Shown in pieces: positions 16,924 through 24,616 of a DNA stretch of 64,000 nucleotides. Position 1 is the stretch's first letter. The number at the start of each line of letters is the position of its first letter. The notes beneath the pieces were generated by a model that worked only from the letters and a program-made list of their open reading frames with translations, had not been told where the DNA came from and searched no databases. The DNA lies in NCBI GenBank assembly GCA_016703785.1, contig JADJBM010000018.1:1-64000 (forward strand). Reading direction: 5' to 3'. The position numbers were made by a program, and so were the translations under genes. Source of the stretch: Betaproteobacteria bacterium. GTDB lineage: Bacteria > Pseudomonadota > Gammaproteobacteria > Burkholderiales > Rhodocyclaceae.

Positions 16924-17736
16924 ATGAATAGGGAGCCTCTGATCGAAGTGACGGAAGAAGACATTCTCCGTTATGAACAGGATGGCGCTATTTGTCTGCG
17001 CGGCATGTTCGATCAGGACTGGATAGAGCGGATGCGCCAGGCCATCGAGCGCAACCTGGAGAATACCGGGCCGCTCGCGATCGAATACGCAGACGGAAAA
17101 TCTCCTGGACGTTTTCTGGGTGACATGTTCATGTGGATGCGCGATGACGACTTCCGAGACTATGTATTCGAGTCTCCTGCGGTGCGTATTGCGCAAAAGA
17201 TCATGAGGACGAAGAAGGTTAACTTCTTCTATGACCATCTGTTCGTGAAGGAACCTGGAACCCTCGTGCCGACTCCTTGGCATCAAGATCAGCCCTATTG
17301 GCCGGTGTTGGGCAAACAGGTTTGTTCGATTTGGCTGTCGCTTGATCGAGTGAGCCGGGAGAGCAGTGGCCTGGAGTATGTGCAGGGATCTCACCGATCG
17401 GGTAAATGGTATAAGCCAAGGGGCTTCGATGGCAAGGATCGCTACCCGGATGCCCCAGGCGAACCCATCCCCGACATCGATGCCGAGCGCAACAGGCATG
17501 TCTTTCTTAATTGGGACATGGAGCCAGGAGACTGCCTGGTTCATCAAGCCTTGACCATCCACGGTTCAAGCGGTAACGCGACGAATCATATGCGGCGACG
17601 GGCACTGGCAACTCGCTGGACGGGGGACGATGCAACTTACGATGCACGCCCGGGAACGTTCCAGAAAATCCGCGAACCTGCCTTGAAGACGGGTGACCCA
17701 ATGGACTGCGAATTATTCCCGAGAGTCCCCGTCTAA
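16924..17736 (+). CDS. PhyH-family Fe(II)/2-oxoglutarate dioxygenase
   Basis: I choose ATG 16924 (MNREPLIEVTEEDIL); an upstream in-frame start at 16876 would overlap the binding-protein gene. The 270-residue protein has the phytanoyl-CoA dioxygenase plan. The Fe ligands appear as WHQDQPYW (His-x-Asp) and the distal His in QALTIHGSSGN, with a following Arg-rich stretch (MRRRALATRW) to hold 2-oxoglutarate. It should hydroxylate a substrate using O2 and 2-oxoglutarate in the cytoplasm. It lies 29 bases after the binding protein and 126 bases before the C1 operon. An O2-requiring enzyme beside an oxygen-sensitive corrinoid system is odd; it may act in an aerobic branch or on a different substrate. 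Confidence 0.87.
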   Translation: MNREPLIEVTEEDILRYEQDGAICLRGMFDQDWIERMRQAIERNLENTGPLAIEYADGKSPGRFLGDMFMWMRDDDFRDYVFESPAVRIAQKIMRTKKVNFFYDHLFVKEPGTLVPTPWHQDQPYWPVLGKQVCSIWLSLDRVSRESSGLEYVQGSHRSGKWYKPRGFDGKDRYPDAPGEPIPDIDAERNRHVFLNWDMEPGDCLVHQALTIHGSSGNATNHMRRRALATRWTGDDATYDARPGTFQKIREPALKTGDPMDCELFPRVPV

Positions 17737-17862
17737 TTTGCGGGCAGGACAGGATTTTCGGACAGTTTTTGCGAAGACCACGGGTGGTGCAACGCATCCC
17801 TGCGTTTGAAGTCTCGATGGCTTCGAGACCCATGGTAAAACCACAAGATCGATTCCTAGAAT

Positions 17863-19293
17863 ATGTACTCTGCACGGCTCTGGTCGGTCCGCCACGCGCG
17901 CGCGTTTCAGCGCATCTACAGCTTTCTCGAAGGCTACATCCAGTGGCTGCGGCCATTGGTGCACGCGATCGGACCGCGCCAGGCGGAAACCGCCATACGG
18001 CCGATCGAAAGAGTCACCAAGCAGTTTCTCTTCGATTGTCGAATGTGTGGCCAGTGCGTATTGTCATCCACCGGAATGGCCTGCCCGATGAATTGCGCGA
18101 AGCAGATGCGCAATGGTCCATGCGGCGGCGTCCGTCCGGATGGCACCTGCGAGGTAAATCCGGGGGTACGCTGCGCCTGGATCGAAGCAATCAATGGAGG
18201 CAAACGAATCGCCTCGAACACGAAGGGCCTCGCTTCGGCGCTCCCTGCGTTGCCCCCTCTCGACCATGCCCGCACTGGCGAATCATCGTGGATCAAAGTC
18301 ATCAACGGTAGCTCGACCTATGACCCGATACCACGTTTTTCAGAAACCGAGGTCGTCGCCCATCTGCCCGGTCGTCTGGAATCCGCCTGCCAATCAGGAC
18401 GTTTCGTCGTCACCGTCGAAGTCGCTCCGCCGGATTCTGCCGATCCAGATGCCCTCATCGCTCGGGCGATCCGTTTCAAGGGCCTGGTCGATGCCATCAA
18501 TATCACCGATGGCGCCGGCGGCAACTGCCACATGTCCAGCGTCGCAGCCTCGGCTATCCTGGCGGCCAACGGCCTCACGCCCGTGTACCAGGTTGCCTGC
18601 CGCGACCGGAACCGCATCGCCATCCAGGGCGATATCCTCGGCGCCGCCGCACTGGGCGTGCAGAACATCCTGTGCCTCACCGGCGACGACGTCAGTCAGG
18701 GCGACCATCCACAAGCCAAGCCCGTCTTCGACCTTGATGCGGTTTCGCTGCTGCACATCGCCCGCGGCATGTGCGACCGCGGTCAGTATGCCTCGGGGCG
18801 CAAACTGGATCGTGCACCCAGCCTGTTCATCGGTGCCACCGCCAATCCCTTTGTGCCGCCCTACAAGGACCGAGTCCTCAACCTGGAGAGGAAGATCGAC
18901 GCCGGCGCTCAGTTCATCCAAACCCAGTTCTGCTTCGACGTACCCATGCTGGAAGATTTCATGCGGGAAGTGAGGGCGCGCGGCCTGCACTGCCGCAGCC
19001 GCATTATTGTTGGAGTTGGAACGCTAAGCAGCGCCAAGGGATTGCGCTGGATGGTCCAGCACGTCCCCGGCATCCACGTGCCTGAATCGCTGCTGAAACG
19101 CATCGGCGATGCTGCCGATCAGAAGGCGGAAGCCAAACGCGCCTGCATTGAAATCATTCAAGCCATCGCGAGCATAGAAGGCGTCGCCGGAGTGCATGTG
19201 ATGGGACACAAGAACGAAGATGTCCTCGAACAAATCATCATCGAATCCGGAATTCGTACGCTTGCAACGCCCACAATTGGAGCCGCATCATGA
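17863..19293 (+). CDS. MetV-like Cys-rich domain fused to methylenetetrahydrofolate reductase (MetF)
   Basis: This 476-residue protein has two parts. The N-terminal part has eight Cys at about residues 59, 62, 65, 74, 78, 87, 96 and 104 (DCRMCGQCVLSST, CPMNCAKQMRNGPCGG), the signature of the methylene-THF reductase C-terminal/MetV domain. The second part, from about 185 to 465, is a MetF barrel (VTVEVAPPDSAD, NITDGAGG, CRDRNRIAIQGDILGA, LTGDD). In acetogens MetV and MetF are separate subunits of one flavoprotein; here they are one chain. It would interconvert 5-methyl-THF and 5,10-methylene-THF; operon context favours the oxidative direction, but this is inference. The gene overlaps the corrinoid-protein gene by four bases. 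Confidence 0.85.
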   Translation: MYSARLWSVRHARAFQRIYSFLEGYIQWLRPLVHAIGPRQAETAIRPIERVTKQFLFDCRMCGQCVLSSTGMACPMNCAKQMRNGPCGGVRPDGTCEVNPGVRCAWIEAINGGKRIASNTKGLASALPALPPLDHARTGESSWIKVINGSSTYDPIPRFSETEVVAHLPGRLESACQSGRFVVTVEVAPPDSADPDALIARAIRFKGLVDAINITDGAGGNCHMSSVAASAILAANGLTPVYQVACRDRNRIAIQGDILGAAALGVQNILCLTGDDVSQGDHPQAKPVFDLDAVSLLHIARGMCDRGQYASGRKLDRAPSLFIGATANPFVPPYKDRVLNLERKIDAGAQFIQTQFCFDVPMLEDFMREVRARGLHCRSRIIVGVGTLSSAKGLRWMVQHVPGIHVPESLLKRIGDAADQKAEAKRACIEIIQAIASIEGVAGVHVMGHKNEDVLEQIIIESGIRTLATPTIGAAS

Positions 19294-19952
19294 GTGAAAT
19301 GAACGAACAGGAAAAACAGCTGGTCGACTGGCTGGCCGACATGGACGAGGACAGCGCACTCGCGCTGGCCAAGCGCATGCTGCTGGAGGAAGGCGTTTCT
19401 CCGCTGCGTGTGCTCGAACTGTGCCGCAACGCCATGGACATCGTCGGCAAGCGCTTCGAGGAAGGCGAATATTTTCTGCCCGAACTGGTTTTGGCAGGCG
19501 AGATGCTGGAAACCATCGGCGCCATCGCCAAGCCGCTGATCAAGCAGACGCCGGGTGAAGAACCCAAGAAACTGGGCAAGGTGCTCATCGGTACCGTCCA
19601 TGGCGACCTGCACGACATCGGCAAGAATATCGTCAGCTTCATGCTCGACATCAACGGCTTCGAGGTGAAAGACATCGGGATCGACGTGCCAGTCAAGAGC
19701 TTCATCGAGGAAATCAATGTCTGGCAACCGGATGTGGTGGGTCTCTCAGGCTTCCTGACTCTTGCCTTCGACTCGATGAAGGAAACCATTGAAGCTTTCG
19801 AGAAGGAGGGCATGCGCAGCAAGTTCAAGGTGATGATCGGTGGCGGGCAGATCGACGAGACGGTGCGGGCTTATACCCGCGCCGATGCATTCGGCGTCAA
19901 TGCCGTCGAGGCTGTCAATCTGTGCAAGACCTGGATGGGGGAGGCGGCATGA
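19290..19952 (+). CDS. Corrinoid (cobalamin-binding) methyl-carrier protein
   Basis: A 220-residue MtaC/MtbC-type carrier. An N-terminal helical cap covers about residues 5-88, and a Rossmann-like B12 domain covers about 95-218. The lower-ligand motif is visible as VHGDLHDIGKN (Asp106-x-His108-x-x-Gly111), followed by the SGFLT and GGGQ loops that hold the nucleotide tail. It would shuttle the methyl group as methyl-Co(III) between two methyltransferases. The partners are encoded immediately downstream (UroD-type enzyme) and four genes on (methyl-THF methyltransferase). ATGA overlaps at both ends suggest coupled translation and fixed stoichiometry. Confidence 0.93.
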   Translation: MSEMNEQEKQLVDWLADMDEDSALALAKRMLLEEGVSPLRVLELCRNAMDIVGKRFEEGEYFLPELVLAGEMLETIGAIAKPLIKQTPGEEPKKLGKVLIGTVHGDLHDIGKNIVSFMLDINGFEVKDIGIDVPVKSFIEEINVWQPDVVGLSGFLTLAFDSMKETIEAFEKEGMRSKFKVMIGGGQIDETVRAYTRADAFGVNAVEAVNLCKTWMGEAA

Positions 19953-21211
19953 ACGCACCGGAACAGACCCCGGCGGCCAAGGCTGCCTACGACGCGCGCT
20001 GGCAGCGCATCATGGATTGCGTCGCGCTGAAGCAGGCGGATCGCATGCCGGTCATCATGTACGCGACCTACTGGCTGGCGAAGTACGGCGGCGTCAGCTA
20101 CAAAGAGTTGATGTACGACTACGAAAAGACCAAGGAGATTGCTGAACGGGCCGTGCTCGAGTTCGAGCCGGATGCCTGTATCTCGCTGCCGGGAGCCATT
20201 GCCTTGGGCAATGTTTTCGAGGCCACCGGCTACAAGCAGTTGCAATGGCCGGGCCATGGTGTCGGCGACAACCAGCCCTATCAGTACCTCGACCGCGAAT
20301 ACATGAAAGCGGAGGAGTATCCCGAGTTGCTAGCCGACCCGACCGGCTTCTACCTGAACAAATACCTGCCAAGGATATTTTCCGCCTTCGAGGGATTCGA
20401 GAACTTTCCGGTATTCCCCGGCACGTTCTATTTCCGTGCCATTACTGGCCTGCGGCCTCTGGCGAACAAGGATTTTCGCAAAGCCTTGCAGAAAGTCCTC
20501 GATGCCGCCGATGAAGTTGACCGCTACATGACCCATGCAGGTCAGTGGAACAAGCGCATCAATGCGCTGGGCTTTCCACTGATCAACGGAAGCGCCTCGG
20601 GCGCTCCGTACGATGTGCTGGCCGACTATTTCCGCGGCGCCACCGGCATGATGAAGGACTTGTACCGGCACAAGGAACAGCTTCTTGAAGTAATCGACAT
20701 GATGCGGCGCAATCTGGTCAAGATGACAATTGCGAACGCCCGGGGGAGCGGGAATCCGATCGTTTTCATTCCCATCCACTGGGCGCCGGACGCCTTCATG
20801 TCGCCCAAGCAGTTCGAGACCTTTTGGTGGCCAAGTTTCCGTCAGATGATGCTTGACCTGATCGATGCCGACTTGATCCCGATGCCGCTATGGGAATCGG
20901 ATTGCACCAAGCGCCTGGACATCATCAAGGACGTTCCCAAGGGGAAATGTATCTACTGGTTCGAGCGCACGGACATCGTCAAGGCCTATGAAGTGCTGGG
21001 AGATACCGTGGCATTACGCGGCAATCTCTCACCTTCGATGATGACCACAGGAACTCCGGCGGAGGTTGACGCCGCAGTGAAACGCCTGGTCGACGAAGTG
21101 TGGAACAAGGGTGGCAGCCTGCTACTGGATACAGCTTTCGGCATCCCGGATGAGACCCCGATCGAGAACGTACGCGCCATGTTCGACTCGGCGCGCAAGT
21201 ACGCCGGCTAG
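19949..21211 (+). CDS. UroD-family (MtaA/CmuA-like) corrinoid methyltransferase
   Basis: The start is ATG 19949, overlapping the corrinoid gene by four bases; product 420 residues. The fold is that of uroporphyrinogen decarboxylase-related methyltransferases: an early region RMPVIMYATYWLAKYGG, HWAPDAFMSPKQFETFWWPS in the third quarter, then WESDCTKRLDII, CIYWFERTDI, LRGNLSPSMMTTGTP and the closing IENVRAMFDSARKY. In MtaA/MtbA the zinc site is His-x-Cys-Xn-Cys; I do not see that exact motif, only ESDC at the equivalent place. It should move a methyl group between the substrate and the corrinoid protein. Decarboxylation of uroporphyrinogen is unlikely in this context. The substrate is unknown. 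Confidence 0.85.
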   Translation: MNAPEQTPAAKAAYDARWQRIMDCVALKQADRMPVIMYATYWLAKYGGVSYKELMYDYEKTKEIAERAVLEFEPDACISLPGAIALGNVFEATGYKQLQWPGHGVGDNQPYQYLDREYMKAEEYPELLADPTGFYLNKYLPRIFSAFEGFENFPVFPGTFYFRAITGLRPLANKDFRKALQKVLDAADEVDRYMTHAGQWNKRINALGFPLINGSASGAPYDVLADYFRGATGMMKDLYRHKEQLLEVIDMMRRNLVKMTIANARGSGNPIVFIPIHWAPDAFMSPKQFETFWWPSFRQMMLDLIDADLIPMPLWESDCTKRLDIIKDVPKGKCIYWFERTDIVKAYEVLGDTVALRGNLSPSMMTTGTPAEVDAAVKRLVDEVWNKGGSLLLDTAFGIPDETPIENVRAMFDSARKYAG

Positions 21212-21219
21212 GTCTCGCG

Positions 21220-21894
21220 ATGCGCGTCGCCCGCGGATTCGACATCCTGCGCAGCGTGGCCGAAGCGCCACGTGACGGCCTGTCGGCGGCAGGCCTGAAG
21301 CTGCGGCAGCGGGCGGTCGAGTTGATCCGCGTCGAGCAGTTGGCGGAAGCTGCTTACAGCTACGACATAGTCAGCCTCGACGTCCCCGCGGCCGAGACGC
21401 TGTACGCCCATGGTGAGGCCCTGTACGCGCCGCGCCTGCTACCGGAATCAGGCCAACTTACGGCGCTCGCCTGCGCCGTGTGTACCCTTGGACCGGCGCT
21501 CGAAACGCGCATCAGCTCGCTGTTCACCGAGCGTCACGCTTCCTTGGCAATGGCGCTGGATTCACTTGGTAATGAACTCCTGATGGCCGTTTCGCGCCGT
21601 GCGCAGGACCGCATGCTGGCCGATGCACGGCGCCGCGGTCTGACTATGGCCGGTGAACTGCGCGCCGGCGACCCCGGCCTGGCACTCGACACCCAAGCCG
21701 CGGTGCTGCGCCTGGCGCAATCCGAGCTCATTGGCGTGAGGCTTACCGGCGGTCTCCTGATGCGCCCGCTAAAGTCCGTCTCCATGGTGCTCGGCGTCGG
21801 CATCGACCTGCCGCCGGTGCAATGGTCGCGCTGCGACGGTTGCCGCCATCGCGTCAAATGCAACGCGCACAGTCGGCCTAACCTGGTTAATTGA
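21220..21894 (+). CDS. MetH activation-domain-like corrinoid reactivation protein
   Basis: This 224-residue protein resembles the free-standing relatives of the C-terminal activation domain of cobalamin-dependent methionine synthase that are found in many corrinoid methyltransferase operons. The helical first half contains LACAVCTLGPALETRI. The second half contains the loop SVSMVLGVGIDLPP and a C-terminal CDGCRHRVKC motif (three Cys), which could hold a metal or cluster. It probably helps to reduce or present the Co(II) form of the carrier. It lies eight bases after the methyltransferase gene and touches the RACo gene. The exact reaction is not established for this type. Confidence 0.75.
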   Translation: MRVARGFDILRSVAEAPRDGLSAAGLKLRQRAVELIRVEQLAEAAYSYDIVSLDVPAAETLYAHGEALYAPRLLPESGQLTALACAVCTLGPALETRISSLFTERHASLAMALDSLGNELLMAVSRRAQDRMLADARRRGLTMAGELRAGDPGLALDTQAAVLRLAQSELIGVRLTGGLLMRPLKSVSMVLGVGIDLPPVQWSRCDGCRHRVKCNAHSRPNLVN

Positions 21895-23735
21895 TTACCC
21901 CGATAGCCGTGTCGATACTCGCCTCGTACACCCTGCGCTTCACCCAGCTCGATCGCGAAATTTCCGCGCAATCCGGCGAGAGCCTGTTCCAGAGTGCGCG
22001 CCGCCACGGCGTACGTATCGTAGGCGCTTGCGGTGGGCGCGGCACCTGCGGCACCTGCGTCGTCCATGTCGCAGAGGGCAGCGTCGAACGCGTCGACGCT
22101 GGCTTCGATGCTACCGCCGAGGACGCTTTTTCCGGCAAGAAATGGGTACGGGCCTGCCAAGTCCGCCCCTGCGGCGACTGCAGAATTGAAGTGGCACCGC
22201 GTTCGCTTGCCGTGGTGGTGCGCGCCGAAATCGACACCGGAGCCGACGATGAACGCCTGCCGCTCGACCCGACCATCAGCAATCACGATCTGGTGCTTGC
22301 CGAAGCCACGCTTGCCGATCCGCTCTCGGACGCCGATCGCCTGCGCCAAGCCATCGGTGTGCCAGTCTTAGCATTCGATCTCGCTGCGGCACGACGATTG
22401 CCCGGCCTACTACACGAGCAGAGCCGGGCGCTGCGCGCCCGGCTGCGTTATGGCGAGGTCATCGATGTCGCCACAAGCGGGCGTCACGCCCTAGGCCTCG
22501 CCGTGGATCTTGGGACGACGAACGTAGCCGGCTTCCTGGTCGATCTGGAAAGCGGCGTGCGCCTGGCCGGCTTGGGCATCGAAAATCCGCAGGCAGCCTG
22601 GGGCGCCGACCTCATCAGCCGCATCAACTATGCGATAGGAGGCGCAGTTCCCGCTAACGAGTTGCGCGAAGCCGCCCTGGAGGCTATCAATGCGCTGGCC
22701 CACGACTTGTGTTACGCCATTGGCGCCACGCGGCATGACATTGTCGACGTCAGCGTGTGCGGCAATACTGCCATGCACCACCTGTTGCTCGGCTTGCCGG
22801 TACGCCAGCTTGGACGCGCACCCTTCGTCGCCGCCATACGTGAAGGAATCGATGCCAAGGCTCGCGACCTCGGGCTTGCCGTGAATCCCGGTGCCTGGAT
22901 CCATATCGCACCCAGTATCGGCGGCTTTGTCGGTGGCGACCACGTTAGCGCCCTGCTCGCCACTGAGAGTCGCTGGAGCGAAGGCAGGACCAGCCTGGTG
23001 ATGGACATCGGGACCAACACCGAGATCTCCCTGATCCATGCCGGGATCCTGCGTTCGGTCTCTAGCCCTTCCGGCCCAGCGCTCGAAGGCGGTCATATCT
23101 CCTGTGGCATGCGCGCCGCCGAAGGGGCCATTGAGCGCGTCACGCTGGCTGCCGACGGTGCGTTGGCCGTGCGCACCATCGGCAACTGTGAACCCGTAGG
23201 CCTGTGCGGCTCTGGTGTCCTCGATGCGCTGGCGACCCTGCATCGCTCTGGGGTGATCGACGTGCGTGGGCGCATCGCCGAGCACCATCCGGTTGTGGTC
23301 CAGCACCAAGGCAAACGCGCCGTACAACTTGCCCCTGGAGTTCTGCTTACCCAGCATGATGTGCGTGCGGTGCAACTGGCCAAGGCAGCGATTCGCACCG
23401 CGGTGGACATGCTGCTCGTCGAGGCCGGGCTCGACACCTGGCAGATCGATCGCATCATCATCGCCGGCTCGTTTGGCGCCTACATCGACATAGAGAGCGG
23501 CATAGAGATTGGCCTCTTCCCGGATTTGCCGCGTGAGCGCTATGACCAGGTCGGTAATGCCGCCGGCGTCGGCGTACGCATGCTGCTCATCTCCGGCGCC
23601 GCGCGGCAGCGCGCAAGGGAACTCGCCGCCAGTAGCCGCTACATCGAGCTTTCCAGCCGGAGCGGCTTTCAGAAGCGTTTCCTGCACAACATCGGTTTTC
23701 CAGTACCGCCAACTTCTTCAAGGACACTCAAGTGA
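21891..23735 (+). CDS. RACo-like reductive activator of corrinoid protein (2Fe-2S plus ASKHA ATPase)
   Basis: The 614-residue protein begins with a plant-type [2Fe-2S] domain: Cys47, Cys53, Cys56 and Cys89 in ACGGRGTCGTC and RACQV. A linker leads to an ASKHA ATPase core: AVDLGTTNVAGFLVDL (phosphate 1), MDIGTNTEISLI (phosphate 2) and IIIAGSFGAYIDIESGIEIG (adenosine). This is the DUF4445/RACo family, which uses ATP to drive electron transfer from the cluster to inactive Co(II) corrinoid. The start is uncertain: TTG 21891 overlaps the previous stop, and GTG 21909 is also possible. It is the strongest sign that the operon runs a free-standing corrinoid cycle outside MetH. Confidence 0.92.
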   Translation: MITPIAVSILASYTLRFTQLDREISAQSGESLFQSARRHGVRIVGACGGRGTCGTCVVHVAEGSVERVDAGFDATAEDAFSGKKWVRACQVRPCGDCRIEVAPRSLAVVVRAEIDTGADDERLPLDPTISNHDLVLAEATLADPLSDADRLRQAIGVPVLAFDLAAARRLPGLLHEQSRALRARLRYGEVIDVATSGRHALGLAVDLGTTNVAGFLVDLESGVRLAGLGIENPQAAWGADLISRINYAIGGAVPANELREAALEAINALAHDLCYAIGATRHDIVDVSVCGNTAMHHLLLGLPVRQLGRAPFVAAIREGIDAKARDLGLAVNPGAWIHIAPSIGGFVGGDHVSALLATESRWSEGRTSLVMDIGTNTEISLIHAGILRSVSSPSGPALEGGHISCGMRAAEGAIERVTLAADGALAVRTIGNCEPVGLCGSGVLDALATLHRSGVIDVRGRIAEHHPVVVQHQGKRAVQLAPGVLLTQHDVRAVQLAKAAIRTAVDMLLVEAGLDTWQIDRIIIAGSFGAYIDIESGIEIGLFPDLPRERYDQVGNAAGVGVRMLLISGAARQRARELAASSRYIELSSRSGFQKRFLHNIGFPVPPTSSRTLK

Positions 23736-24613
23736 CTCAGAGTTTCAAGCTCAAGATCATCGGTGAGCGCATCAATCCCGGTTTCAAGAGCACCAAAGCG
23801 CTGTTCGACAATTCCGATTTACCCGGCATCCAGGCTCTGGCGGTGAAGCAGGCCGAGGCTGGAGCCGCGTATCTGAATATCAACATCGGCGCACGAGCCA
23901 TGACCGAGCCGGAGTTCATGGCCCAGGTCATCCGTGCCATCCAGGAAGTGGTCGTTACGCCATTGTCCTTCGACTTCCCGAGCAAGAAGGTTCAGGAGAT
24001 CTGCCTGGCGTCCTACAGTCAGGAACACGCCGGTGGCCAGCTGCCGATCGTAAATTCGATTACCGAGCATCGCTGGGATTTGATGGAGTTGTATGGCAAA
24101 TACAAGTTCAAGATCATCCTGATGGCCTCGGAACGGATGGAAGAGGGCACAGCCAAAGGTAACAAGACCGCCGAGGAGATATACGGCACGGCAAGGCGCG
24201 CCGCCCTGCGTCTGAAGGATGAATACGGTATGGCGCTGGACGACATATTCATCGACATGTCGGTGTCCGCGATCATCGCCGATACCGAAGGCCTGAATCG
24301 GGCCACGGTGGATGCGATACGACAGATTGGTGCAGACCCCGACCTCAAGGGAATACACATGATGGGCGGCTTGTCGAACATCGGTCAGCAACTACCACCC
24401 AAGGCTGCAGACGGCTCCGATCTTAAGCACTGCCTTGAGAATGCCTTTCTGACGCTAACCGTACCATATGGATTCGACACGGTGCTGGGCACGCCCTGGC
24501 GCGGTTATGCCCCACTGCCAGAAGACCACCATATCATGCAGTCCTACCGCAATTTCCTGGAACAAACGGGAAGTAACGCCCTGCGCGCAGTGCGCAAGTT
24601 CTACAAGGCCTGA
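23732..24613 (+). CDS. Methyl-THF:corrinoid methyltransferase (DHPS-like, AcsE/MtvA type)
   Basis: The 293-residue protein starts at GTG 23732, overlapping the RACo stop. It shows the pterin-binding barrel of dihydropteroate synthase-like methyltransferases: KIIGERINPGFKSTKALF at the start, AAYLNINIGARA, PLSFDFPSKKV, ITEHRWDLMELYGKYKF, and MMGGLSNIGQQLP near the end (the GLSN loop is typical of AcsE). It moves a methyl group between the corrinoid carrier and tetrahydrofolate, linking the system to the MetF-type protein encoded at the head of the operon. The length equals that of known methyltransferases of this group (about 260-300). Confidence 0.9.
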   Translation: MTQSFKLKIIGERINPGFKSTKALFDNSDLPGIQALAVKQAEAGAAYLNINIGARAMTEPEFMAQVIRAIQEVVVTPLSFDFPSKKVQEICLASYSQEHAGGQLPIVNSITEHRWDLMELYGKYKFKIILMASERMEEGTAKGNKTAEEIYGTARRAALRLKDEYGMALDDIFIDMSVSAIIADTEGLNRATVDAIRQIGADPDLKGIHMMGGLSNIGQQLPPKAADGSDLKHCLENAFLTLTVPYGFDTVLGTPWRGYAPLPEDHHIMQSYRNFLEQTGSNALRAVRKFYKA

Positions 24614-24616
24614 AAA

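Noticed and set aside
19949..21211. Heme-pathway uroporphyrinogen decarboxylase HemE
   Set aside because: The fold family is shared, but the operon partners (corrinoid protein, RACo, methyl-THF methyltransferase) and the C-terminal motifs fit the methyltransferase branch.
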